NCBI GenBank assembly: GCA_040220415.1
Contig: JAVJUV010000143.1
Location: 1-64,000, forward strand
Direction: 5' to 3'
Length of the DNA stretch: 64,000 nucleotides
Origin: JAVJUV01 sp040220415
GTDB taxonomy: Bacteria; Pseudomonadota; Alphaproteobacteria; Rhodobacterales; Rhodobacteraceae
Shown here in pieces: positions 52,569 through 60,395 of this stretch (its first letter is position 1; the number at the start of each line of letters is the position of its first letter). The position numbers and the translations under genes were made by a program. The notes under the pieces were generated by a model. It did not search any database. It was not told where the DNA came from and was given only the letters and a program-made list of their open reading frames with translations.

Positions 52569-53284
52569 GACCGGTACTCCGGGTTCTCGAAGCCGAACCG
52601 CGCGCCCGCGGACCACGCATCGCGGTCATTGCCCTCGTTCGGATAGCCGCCGGCCTCCTTCAGCATCCGCGCAAGATGCATCAGGTTCCACGTCATGATC
52701 GTGGTATTCCGCTTGGTGAAATCGTTGTCGAAGCCGGCCCGCGTCCCATCGTCAAGTGCGTCGCCATAGGACGGCCCCGGCCCGGCCTCGCCAATCCAGC
52801 CGCAATCGGCCTGCGGCGGGATCGTGCAGCCCAGATGCGACAGCGCAAAGCCCGTCGTCATCGCGACGTGCTTGATCCCGTCCTCGTTGCCGGTCACGAC
52901 CGTGCCGCCGACCTTGCCGTAAAAGATCGACTGCCCCTTGGCGTTCAACTTGCCCGACATCGCATAAAGCCGCTCGATCAGAACGCGGCAGACGCTCGAT
53001 TCCTCGCCCAGCCAGATCGGAGTGCCTATTACCAGAATGTCGGCCGCCTTCACCTTTTCCCAGATTTCCGGCCACTGGTCGCGGTCCCAGCCATGCTCGG
53101 TCATGTCGGGATAGACACCGGGCGGGACCTGCCAGTCGTTCATGTAAAGGTGCTCGACCGCGACCCCCTGCTTTTCCATGATCGCCGCACTGGCGTTCAG
53201 CAGCAACTGAGTATGGCTTTCGCTCCGGCCCTTCTTCAGCGAGCAATTGATGAAAAGTGCGCTCAGATCATCGAAATCGGTCAT
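52565..53284 (-). CDS. Flavodoxin-like NAD(P)H-dependent FMN reductase family
   Basis: 239 residues with a flavodoxin-fold core. The phosphate-loop region is FINCSLKKGRSESHTQ (about 11-26); other parts are ADILVIGTPIWLGEESSVCRVLIERL and KVGGTVVTGNEDGIKHVAM. The flavin would be FMN. Related proteins reduce quinones, metals or azo compounds. It lies in the leucine operon; it could pass electrons, but the usual acceptor of isovaleryl-CoA dehydrogenase is ETF, which is absent here. Confidence 0.83.
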   Translation of the reverse strand: MTDFDDLSALFINCSLKKGRSESHTQLLLNASAAIMEKQGVAVEHLYMNDWQVPPGVYPDMTEHGWDRDQWPEIWEKVKAADILVIGTPIWLGEESSVCRVLIERLYAMSGKLNAKGQSIFYGKVGGTVVTGNEDGIKHVAMTTGFALSHLGCTIPPQADCGWIGEAGPGPSYGDALDDGTRAGFDNDFTKRNTTIMTWNLMHLARMLKEAGGYPNEGNDRDAWSAGARFGFENPEYRS

Positions 53285-53565
53285 GTCGTCGGCTCCCTTC
53301 GCGGCCCGATCAGCGCACCGCTCCTGTCGAAGACATAAGTACGGATGTCGCCTGCGTCACCGCAGCGCACCGCGATCCATCCCTCGCCCGATGCCGGCAC
53401 ACCGATACACTCGGACCGTGAACCGCCTGTTTCCTCGGCATAAATCGCCGCACCGGCCTCTATCACCTGGGTCTCGCTCAGTTCGGGGCGAAGCCCCAGC
53501 GCAAGACCCAGCACCGCGGCGGCGCCCGAAAGCGCCAGCATCGCAAGGATCGGAGGCCTGGGCAT
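53281..53565 (-). CDS. Small secreted or anchored protein, PepSY-like size
   Basis: 94 residues, no family recognised. An N-terminal hydrophobic segment (PPILAMLALSGAAAVLGLALG, with a break before RPELSE) may be a signal or anchor. The rest is a short beta-rich domain with two Cys (SECIGVPAS, AVRCGDAGD) and YVFDRSGALIG. It starts 5 nt after the 40-residue gene and overlaps the reductase gene by 4 nt. Confidence 0.65.
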   Translation of the reverse strand: MPRPPILAMLALSGAAAVLGLALGLRPELSETQVIEAGAAIYAEETGGSRSECIGVPASGEGWIAVRCGDAGDIRTYVFDRSGALIGPRREPTT

Positions 53566-53570
53566 CCGCC

Positions 53571-53693
53571 TCAGACCTGCGATCCAAGCCAGAACGCCAT
53601 CGCCAGCAACGCCAGTGCCGCCAGCACTGCGAAGGCCCCCAACTTGGGGTCGCGCCCGTGCTGGCCGCGTTTCTTCGGAATCCACAGTTTCAT
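53571..53693 (-). CDS. 40-residue single-pass membrane peptide
   Basis: A very short gene: a basic start (MKLWIPKKRGQHGRDPK), one hydrophobic helix (GAFAVLAALALLAMAFWLG) and stop after SQV. Its ATG overlaps the ivd stop as ATGA, exactly as neighbouring genes do, and its stop lies 5 nt before the next start. That spacing is the main argument that it is real. Function unknown. Confidence 0.6.
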   Translation of the reverse strand: MKLWIPKKRGQHGRDPKLGAFAVLAALALLAMAFWLGSQV

Positions 53694-54853
53694 CCCATCG
53701 CTCCCATCAGTTCGCGCCCGATCAGCATACGCCGGATCTCGCTGGTGCCCGCCCCGATCTCCATCAGCTTGGCATCCCGGAACAGCCGCGCCACCGGACT
53801 GTCCGCAAGGAACCCCGCCCCACCCATCGCCTGCACCGCCTGGTGCGCCTGCGTCATCGCGACTTCACTGGCATAAAGGCAGCACGCCGCCGCATCCTGA
53901 CGCGTCACGTCGCCCCGGTCGCAGGCCTTGGCCACCTCGTAGACATAGGCCCGCGCCGAATTCATCGCCGTGTACATGTCCGCGATCTTGCCCTGCATCA
54001 GCTGGAACGAGCCGATGGATTTCCCGAACTGCTTTCTTTCCACCATGTACGGCATGATCTCGTCCATGCAGGCCGCGATGATGCCCGGCCCGATCGCCGC
54101 CAGCACGACGCGCTCGTAGTCCAGCCCCGACATCAGAACCGCCACGCCGCGCCCTTCCTCGCCAAGGATGTTCTCGAACGGCACCTCCACGTCCTCGAAG
54201 ATCAGCTCGGCCGTGTTCGACCCGCGCATCCCCAGCTTGTCGAAATGCGGGCTGGTGCTGAACCCCGCCATCTCCTTCTCGATCAGGAACGCGGTAATCC
54301 CCTTCGATCCCGCCTCGGGGTCGGTCTTGGCATAGACCACCAGCGTATCGGCATCCGGCCCGTTCGTGATCCAGTATTTCGTGCCGTTCAGACGGAAATG
54401 ATCGTTTCGCTTCTCGGCCCTCAGCTTCATCGACACCACGTCCGAACCCGCCCCGGCCTCGCTCATCGCCAGCGCGCCGACATGTTCGCCCGAGATGAGG
54501 CCGGGCAGGTACTTCCGCTTCTGAGCCTCGGTCCCGTTCAGCTTGATCTGGTTCACGCAAAGGTTCGAATGCGCCCCGTAGGAAAGGCTGACCGAAGCAG
54601 ATGCCCGCGCCAGCTCCTCGACCGCCACCGCATGGGCCAGGTATCCCATGCCCGCGCCGCCATACTCTTCCGGCACCGTGATCCCCAGAAGCCCCAACTC
54701 TCCCATCTCGCGCCACAGCGCGGACGGGAAATCGTTGGTCCGGTCGATCTCGGCCGCCATCGGCCGCACCCGCTCCTGCGCCCAGCGATGCACCATCTCG
54801 CGCAGCGCCTCGACGTCCTCGCCCAGATCGAACCGCATGGAAGCCGTGAACAT
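53690..54853 (-). CDS. ivd: Isovaleryl-CoA dehydrogenase
   Basis: An FAD enzyme converting isovaleryl-CoA to 3-methylcrotonyl-CoA, the first committed step before MccAB. The 387 residues have the acyl-CoA dehydrogenase layout: helical N-terminus, GMGYLAHAVAVEELARASASV, AMSEAGAGSDV (FAD contact), FEDVEVPFENILG and the C-terminal QAHQAVQAMGGAGFLADSPV, then LMEIGAGTSEIRRMLIGREL. It is the first gene of the operon. A TetR-style palindrome lies 16-33 nt before the ATG. Confidence 0.94.
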   Translation of the reverse strand: MFTASMRFDLGEDVEALREMVHRWAQERVRPMAAEIDRTNDFPSALWREMGELGLLGITVPEEYGGAGMGYLAHAVAVEELARASASVSLSYGAHSNLCVNQIKLNGTEAQKRKYLPGLISGEHVGALAMSEAGAGSDVVSMKLRAEKRNDHFRLNGTKYWITNGPDADTLVVYAKTDPEAGSKGITAFLIEKEMAGFSTSPHFDKLGMRGSNTAELIFEDVEVPFENILGEEGRGVAVLMSGLDYERVVLAAIGPGIIAACMDEIMPYMVERKQFGKSIGSFQLMQGKIADMYTAMNSARAYVYEVAKACDRGDVTRQDAAACCLYASEVAMTQAHQAVQAMGGAGFLADSPVARLFRDAKLMEIGAGTSEIRRMLIGRELMGAMG

Positions 54854-54868
54854 AGCCTCGCTCCATTT

Positions 54869-54886
54869 ATTGAACGTTCGTTCAAT
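54869..54886. promoter_or_regulatory. TetR-style palindromic operator upstream of ivd
   Basis: ATTGAACG (54869-54876), TT and CGTTCAAT (54879-54886): perfect 8-bp arms with a 2-nt centre. The TTGAACGnnCGTTCAA form is typical of TetR-family operators, and ivd-liu operons in other proteobacteria are controlled by LiuR or LiuQ. No regulator gene for it lies in the window. Confidence 0.6.
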
Positions 54887-54929
54887 TAATACGGGCCGGC
54901 CCGCTGCCGGTCAAGTTTCAAGACAGCGC

Positions 54930-55595
54930 TCAGTCCATCATCCGGTCAAGGAGTTTCGCCAGATCCTCGTACCGCTCCAGCAGCGCGTCAGGGCGCAGCC
55001 GCTCGATTCCCGGCCCCTCGGGACCAAAGGCCACCAGCACCACCGGAACTCCCGCGGCACGCGCCGTCTTCACATCCGTATCGGTGTCGCCAATCAGGAC
55101 CGAGCGCCCCGGATCGCCGCCCGCCCGCCTGACGGCCTCGGTGAACGGCGCCGGATCGGGCTTTCTTACCGGCAAAGTGTCCGCCCCGATCAGCGACCCG
55201 AAAAGATGACGCACGCCAAGCCTCTGCATCAGCGTCTCGGCCAGACCCTCGGGTTTATTGGTGCAGATGCCGACACGCATTCCGCTCGCCAGCAAGGCCT
55301 CTACGGCAGCCTCGGCACCGGGATAAAGCCGTGTCTCGCGGTCGATGTTTTCTGTGTAAGACTCCAGAAAGTCAGGGAAATACCTGTCCACCTCGTCGTC
55401 GCCGAATGGCCCCTCCAGACGCGAAAACCCCAGCTTCAGCATCGCGCGCCCGCCATGAAACGCGGTCAGCCGGTCCGCCACCGGATCCAGAAGCGCGCCA
55501 TGCCCCCGCCGCGCAAAACAGGTGTTCGCGGCCGCGATCAGATCCGCGCTTGTGTCCGCAAGTGTTCCATCCAAATCGAAAATCACTGTTTTCAT
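54930..55595 (-). CDS. gph: Phosphoglycolate phosphatase Gph
   Basis: A HAD-family phosphatase that removes 2-phosphoglycolate formed by DNA repair or Rubisco oxygenation (221 residues). Motif I is FDLDGTLADTS (about 5-15), motif II ICTNKPEG, motif III with RKPDPAPF, and motif IV IGDTDTDV. The start is well placed. Other HAD phosphatases look alike, so the substrate is likely but not proven. Upstream of ivd in the same direction, divergent from glmU. Confidence 0.87.
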   Translation of the reverse strand: MKTVIFDLDGTLADTSADLIAAANTCFARRGHGALLDPVADRLTAFHGGRAMLKLGFSRLEGPFGDDEVDRYFPDFLESYTENIDRETRLYPGAEAAVEALLASGMRVGICTNKPEGLAETLMQRLGVRHLFGSLIGADTLPVRKPDPAPFTEAVRRAGGDPGRSVLIGDTDTDVKTARAAGVPVVLVAFGPEGPGIERLRPDALLERYEDLAKLLDRMMD

Positions 55596-55717
55596 TCGGC
55601 TACTCTCGGCAAATTCACGCCGCTCCTGTAATCTCCGGCAACAAGAGTTGATGCCGCCCTGCCTTGCGGGACCATTCCTAGCGGCTAAAAGGTTGTGTGA
55701 AAAAGGGAAAGAGCAGT

Positions 55718-57067
55718 ATGTCCACCAACCTCATCCTTCTCGCGGCCGGCGCGGGCACCCGGATGCTGTCAGACCGGGCCAAGGTTCTGCACGAGATTGC
55801 GGGTGCGCCGATCTTTGCCCATGCGCTCAATTCCGCCGCCGCGCTCGACGGGCTGCGCGTCATCGTCACCGGCCACGACGGCGCTTCCGTCCGCAAGGCT
55901 GCCCTCGAATTCGACGAAACGCTGATCTGCGTCGACCAACCCCGGCAGCTTGGCACCGCTCATGCCGTCACGATGGCAGCCGACGCGCTGAAGGATGCCG
56001 GCGGCGACACCGTCATGCTCTTCGGCGACACGCCCTTCATCCGCCCCGACACGCTCGAGGCGATGTCGGCCGCCCGCGCCGATGGCGCCGACATCGTGTT
56101 CCTGGGCTTCCAGGCCGCCGACCCGGCCCGCTACGGGCGCATGATCACCGAGGGCGACACGCTTCTGAAGATCGTCGAATGGAAGGACGCATCCGAGGAC
56201 GAACGCGCGATCCGGCTCTGCAACTCGGGCGTCGTCATGGCCCAAACCGAGACGCTCCTGCGCCTCGCCGCCGCCACGGGGAACGACAACGCCGCGGGCG
56301 AATACTACCTGACGGACATCGCCGAACTGGGCCGCGCCGAAGGTCTTTCGGTCAAGGTCGTGACCTGCGACGAGGCCGAGACCCTCGGCATCAACAGCCG
56401 CACCGACCTCGCCGCCGCCGAGACAGTTTTCCAGACCCGCGCCCGTGCCGACCTTCTGGCCAACGGCGTTACCATGCAGGCCCCCGAAACCGTCTTCCTC
56501 GCCTTCGACACCCATATCGGCCGCGACGCGGTCATCGAACCCAACGTGGTCTTCGGCCCCGGCGTCACCATCGAATCCGGCGCCAGGATTCGCGCCTTCT
56601 CCCACCTCGAAGGCTGCCACGTCTCGACCGGCGCAGTTGTTGGCCCCTACGCGCGCCTGCGTCCCGGCGCGGAACTGGCCAACGACGCGCGCGTCGGCAA
56701 CTTCGTCGAAGTCAAGAACGCCCAGATCGGCGAAGGCGCCAAGGTCAATCACCTGACCTATATCGGCGACGCCGAGATCGGCGACGGCACCAACGTCGGC
56801 GCAGGCACCATCACCTGCAATTACGATGGCGTCTTCAAGCACCGGACGGTAATCGGGAAGAACGCCTTCATCGGCTCCAACACGCTGATCATCGCGCCCC
56901 GTAAGATAGGCGACGAGGCGATGACCGCCACCGGATCGGTCATCAACAAGGATGTGCCGGACGGCGACCTGGCCGTCTCCCGCGGCAAACAAGAGAACAA
57001 GCCGGGCTACGCCCGCAAGCTGTTCGCCAGACTTCGCGCCGCCAAGGCCGCGAAGCGGAAAGGATAA
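55718..57067 (+). CDS. glmU: Bifunctional GlmU
   Basis: Makes UDP-N-acetylglucosamine for peptidoglycan and LPS. The 449 residues comprise an N-terminal uridylyltransferase (LILLAAGAGTRM, KVLHEIAG, about 5-230) and a C-terminal left-handed beta-helix acetyltransferase with hexapeptide repeats (VNHLTYIGDAEIGDGTNVGAG, about 345-365, catalytic His region). The start at 55718 matches the family; an in-frame GTG at 55697 would add seven residues. It runs into glmS after 4 nt. Confidence 0.95.
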   Translation: MSTNLILLAAGAGTRMLSDRAKVLHEIAGAPIFAHALNSAAALDGLRVIVTGHDGASVRKAALEFDETLICVDQPRQLGTAHAVTMAADALKDAGGDTVMLFGDTPFIRPDTLEAMSAARADGADIVFLGFQAADPARYGRMITEGDTLLKIVEWKDASEDERAIRLCNSGVVMAQTETLLRLAAATGNDNAAGEYYLTDIAELGRAEGLSVKVVTCDEAETLGINSRTDLAAAETVFQTRARADLLANGVTMQAPETVFLAFDTHIGRDAVIEPNVVFGPGVTIESGARIRAFSHLEGCHVSTGAVVGPYARLRPGAELANDARVGNFVEVKNAQIGEGAKVNHLTYIGDAEIGDGTNVGAGTITCNYDGVFKHRTVIGKNAFIGSNTLIIAPRKIGDEAMTATGSVINKDVPDGDLAVSRGKQENKPGYARKLFARLRAAKAAKRKG

Positions 57068-57071
57068 GCCC

Positions 57072-58886
57072 ATGTGCGGCATCGTCGGAATACTCGGAGA
57101 CCACGAAGCGGCGCCCACGCTGGTCGAGGCGCTGAAACGGCTGGAATACCGCGGCTACGACAGCGCGGGCATCGCGACCGTCCACCAGGGCAGGCTCGAC
57201 CGCCGCCGCGCGGTCGGCAAACTGGTGAATCTCTCCGACCTCCTCGTTCACGATCCGCTGCCCGGCAAATCCGGCATCGGCCACACCCGTTGGGCCACCC
57301 ACGGCGCGCCCTCGGAACTGAACGCTCACCCGCACCGCTCGGGCCCGGTGGCCGTGGTCCACAACGGGATCATCGAGAACTTCAAGGCGCTCCGCGACGA
57401 GTTGGCGGACAAGGGCTACGCGGCCGAGACCGAAACCGATACCGAAACCGTATCGCTTCTCTGCCGGTCCTTCCTCGACCAGGGTCTTGCCCCCCGCGAC
57501 GCCGCCGAGCAGACCATCGCGCGCCTCGAAGGCGCCTATGCGCTGGCCTTCCTTTTCGACGGCGAGGAAGACCTGATCGTGGCCGCCCGCAAGGGCTCGC
57601 CGCTCGCAGTCGGCCACGGCGACGGCGAGATGTTCCTGGGCTCCGACGCCATCGCGCTCAGCACCCTCACCGACCGCATCACCTATCTCGAAGAGGGCGA
57701 TTTCGCCGTCCTCACCCGCGCCGGCGTCGAGATCGTCGACGCCAAGGGCAACCGCGCCAACCGCGAGATCCGCACCATCCAGATCGACACGGCGGCGGTC
57801 GAGAAAGGCGGTCACAAGCACTTCATGGCCAAGGAAATCGCCGAGCAGCCCACCGTCCTGGCCAACGCCGTCGGCCACTATCTCGACGGCGCCGACCTGA
57901 ACCTGCCCGACACCCTGCCCGACTTCGCCAAGGTCGACCGCATCGTCATGGTCGCCTGCGGCACCGCCTTCTACGCCTGCCTCACCGCGAAATACTGGGT
58001 CGAACGCCTGGCCGGCATCCCGGTCGAGGTCGATATCGCCTCCGAATACCGCTACCGCACGCCCCCCATCGGCCCCAACACGCTCGCCGTCTTCGTCTCG
58101 CAGTCGGGCGAGACCGCCGACACGCTCGCGGCGCTGCGCTACGCCGCCGACAAGGCGCAGATCCTGTCGGTGGTGAACGCGCCCGAAAGCTCGATCGCGC
58201 GCGAATCCGACATCGCCCTTCCGATCCTCGCCGGCGCCGAGATCGGCGTCGCCTCGACCAAGGCGTTCTCCTGCCAGCTCTTCGTGCTCCTTGTGCTGGC
58301 GCTCCGCGCCGCCTGCGACCGGGGCCTGATGACACCGGTAGAACTGGCGGAACACGTCGCCACGCTCCGCGCGCTCCCCGGCCTGATGAGCCAGGCGCTC
58401 ACCACCTCCGAGGCGATCCGCGCCACGTCCCGCCACTTGGCCGAGGCGCAGGACATCCTCTTCCTCGGACGCGGCCAGATGTTTCCCCTCGCCCTTGAAG
58501 GCGCACTTAAACTGAAGGAAATCAGCTACATACATGCTGAAGGTTATGCTTCCGGCGAGTTGAAACATGGCCCGATCGCGCTCATCGACCGCACCGTTCC
58601 CGTCATCGTCATGGCGCCCCAGGACGCGCTTTTCGACAAGACCGTCTCTAACATGCAGGAAGTCATGGCACGCGGCGGGAAAATCTATCTCGTCACCGAC
58701 CGCAAAGGCGCGAAGATCGCCGGCGAAGGCACGACCGCCGTCATCGAGATGCCCGAGGTCCCCGACCTCATCGCGCCCATCATCTACGCCGTCCCGGCCC
58801 AGCTTCTGGCCTATCACACGGCCGTTGCGAAAGGCACCGACGTCGACCAGCCCCGGAACCTCGCCAAATCGGTGACGGTCGAGTGA
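57072..58886 (+). CDS. glmS: Glutamine--fructose-6-phosphate aminotransferase GlmS
   Basis: Forms glucosamine-6-phosphate, the entry to UDP-GlcNAc synthesis. The 604 residues begin with the processed CGIVGILG (catalytic Cys at position 2), have the GHTRWATHGAPSE glutaminase site, two SIS domains (SQSGETADT, about 355-363; ASTKAFSCQ) and the conserved end DQPRNLAKSVTVE. The start is fixed by the Cys2 rule. Its leader lies within glmU, with no room for a glmS ribozyme. Confidence 0.96.
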   Translation: MCGIVGILGDHEAAPTLVEALKRLEYRGYDSAGIATVHQGRLDRRRAVGKLVNLSDLLVHDPLPGKSGIGHTRWATHGAPSELNAHPHRSGPVAVVHNGIIENFKALRDELADKGYAAETETDTETVSLLCRSFLDQGLAPRDAAEQTIARLEGAYALAFLFDGEEDLIVAARKGSPLAVGHGDGEMFLGSDAIALSTLTDRITYLEEGDFAVLTRAGVEIVDAKGNRANREIRTIQIDTAAVEKGGHKHFMAKEIAEQPTVLANAVGHYLDGADLNLPDTLPDFAKVDRIVMVACGTAFYACLTAKYWVERLAGIPVEVDIASEYRYRTPPIGPNTLAVFVSQSGETADTLAALRYAADKAQILSVVNAPESSIARESDIALPILAGAEIGVASTKAFSCQLFVLLVLALRAACDRGLMTPVELAEHVATLRALPGLMSQALTTSEAIRATSRHLAEAQDILFLGRGQMFPLALEGALKLKEISYIHAEGYASGELKHGPIALIDRTVPVIVMAPQDALFDKTVSNMQEVMARGGKIYLVTDRKGAKIAGEGTTAVIEMPEVPDLIAPIIYAVPAQLLAYHTAVAKGTDVDQPRNLAKSVTVE

Positions 58887-58901
58887 CGCCCGTGCGGGAC
58901 G

Positions 58902-59846
58902 TCAGCCGGATCGCTTCATGAGATTGACCGCCCCCGGACGCCTGGTGTCGCCCGCGTAAATCGCGGCGTCGCCGCCAAGTTCATCGTACAGATGCGCCAT
59001 CAGCGCCCGAACCCGCGCCGTGCCCCTCAGATCGGGATGCGTCAGCACCCAAAGCGTCAGGTCCAGCGAGGCTACCGTATCCGACACGCGCTCGACCTCC
59101 GCGTAGCGGTCCGCGAAGTAGCACGGCAGAAGCGCGATCCCCATGCCCTCGGCCACTGCGTTCAGCACTGCCCGCGAGGCCCGGCTCATGAAGACGACCC
59201 GCGGCAACCCGGCCTCCGCCGTGGGCCAGACCATCGGCACCAGCCAGGGCAGCGCTCCCTCGATCATGCACCAGTCGTGACTGTCCAGCGGCCGCTCTCC
59301 GGCGCGTTCCAGATACGAATGCGTCGCATAGAGCGCGAAACGAAAATCCCCGATCTTCTTCCCGAAACTCGCCTCGGGTGGGGTCCTCGTGGCCCGGATC
59401 GCCACTTCCGCCTCGCGCCGCGCCATGTCGACGGCGGCATGACCGGGCGACAGGTCGATCCGTATATCCGGATGCTCGGCCCGGAACCGCCGGACGATCG
59501 CCGGCGCAAGGTCCTCCGCAAAGGCCTCCGGGCACGTCAGCCGTACCCGCCCCGTCAGCTTCCCGTCCGCCCCCAGCACCTCCAGCCCCAGCGCGTTGAA
59601 CTCGGCCTCCACGCGCTGTCCGTAAGTCAGGGCCGTTCGCCCGGCATCCGTCATGACGTAGCCTGTCGGAAATCGCTCGAAAAACCGGACCCCGGTCTTC
59701 TCCTCGACTGCGTTTATCCGCCGGAAGATCGTCGAATGCGTCTGCCCCAGTTCGCGCGCGGCCCCCGACAGGCTCTCGTGCCGACAGATCGCAAGGATCA
59801 GCTTGAGGTCATTCCACTCCAGGTCTCGTGCAGGATACATGCCCAT
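58902..59846 (-). CDS. LysR-family transcriptional regulator
   Basis: 314 residues. The N-terminal winged HTH (WNDLKLILAICRHESLSGAARELGQTHSTIFRRI, about 10-45) is followed by a substrate-binding domain (about 95-300). The variant is close to those that control small stress or drug-response genes. It is divergent from the YdhR-like gene, which is the likely target, and convergent with glmS (15 nt). The start at 59846 has GGA 8 nt upstream; 59840 is also possible. Confidence 0.88.
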   Translation of the reverse strand: MGMYPARDLEWNDLKLILAICRHESLSGAARELGQTHSTIFRRINAVEEKTGVRFFERFPTGYVMTDAGRTALTYGQRVEAEFNALGLEVLGADGKLTGRVRLTCPEAFAEDLAPAIVRRFRAEHPDIRIDLSPGHAAVDMARREAEVAIRATRTPPEASFGKKIGDFRFALYATHSYLERAGERPLDSHDWCMIEGALPWLVPMVWPTAEAGLPRVVFMSRASRAVLNAVAEGMGIALLPCYFADRYAEVERVSDTVASLDLTLWVLTHPDLRGTARVRALMAHLYDELGGDAAIYAGDTRRPGAVNLMKRSG

Positions 59847-59863
59847 TCATGCTGTCCATTTTT

Positions 59864-59878
59864 GCAAATATGTTTTGC
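59864..59878. promoter_or_regulatory. Possible LysR operator
   Basis: GCAAA (59864-59868), a 5-nt spacer and TTTGC (59874-59878), in an AT-rich block (TTTTGCAAATATGTTTTGCC) between the divergent lysR and YdhR-like genes. It fits the T-N11-A dyad style. Confidence 0.4.
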
Positions 59879-59971
59879 CATAATAGAGAATGTCTTTGCG
59901 AAAGAGAACATCCGATAGTCGTCTCACAGGGCCACCCGGCCCGGCCACACCAGGATCAAAGGAGACAGAAA

Positions 59972-60277
59972 ATGATCATGCACCGCGTCAAGTTCCGGTC
60001 CAACCTCGACCGCGAAACCCTCTGGAAAGCCGCCCGCGAGCGCGAACCGGAATATCGCAAGGTCCCGGGCCTGCTGCAGAAATTCTACGTCGAGGTCAAC
60101 GAACCCAACACCTACGCCGGCATCATGATTTGGGAAAGCGCCGAAGCGCTCGCCGCCTTCCGCGAGACCGAACTCTCAAAAACCGTGACCCAGGCCTACG
60201 CCGTCGATGGCGCACCCGAAGTCGAGATCGGCAGCATCGAGATCTTCCTGCACGACGCGGTGATGGTCGCTGCCTGA
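59972..60277 (+). CDS. YdhR/ABM-type monooxygenase-like protein
   Basis: A 101-residue ferredoxin-like dimeric barrel of the YdhR/antibiotic-biosynthesis-monooxygenase group. Features: HRVKFRSNL strand, EPEYRKVPGLLQKFYVEV, AGIMIWESAEALAAF and EIGSIEIFLHDA. Proteins of this sort act as small cofactor-independent oxygenases on electrophilic or quinoid compounds; here the role is unknown. GGAG 8 nt upstream gives a firm start. Probably controlled by the divergent LysR protein. Confidence 0.82.
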   Translation: MIMHRVKFRSNLDRETLWKAAREREPEYRKVPGLLQKFYVEVNEPNTYAGIMIWESAEALAAFRETELSKTVTQAYAVDGAPEVEIGSIEIFLHDAVMVAA

Positions 60278-60288
60278 ACGCCCCGGTC

Positions 60289-60312
60289 AGGCGCACCCAT
60301 CCCGGTGCGCCT
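60289..60312. terminator. Strong hairpin between convergent genes
   Basis: AGGCGCACC (60289-60297), a 6-nt loop and GGTGCGCCT (60304-60312): perfect 9-bp stem 11 nt after the YdhR-like gene stop. No T run follows on either side, so it may need Rho or act as a transcript stabiliser. It could serve both convergent genes. Confidence 0.55.
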
Positions 60313-60395
60313 CATCCCGGCGTCCGACCAATACGCCGTCTCTCAAGCACATTTCGAGGAAGCAACAGCCAGGCCCCATGATCGCTTGGCGCGCC

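Noticed and set aside
57068..57071. glmS ribozyme before glmS
   Set aside because: Only 4 nt separate glmU and glmS, so there is no space, and such ribozymes are typical of Gram-positive bacteria.
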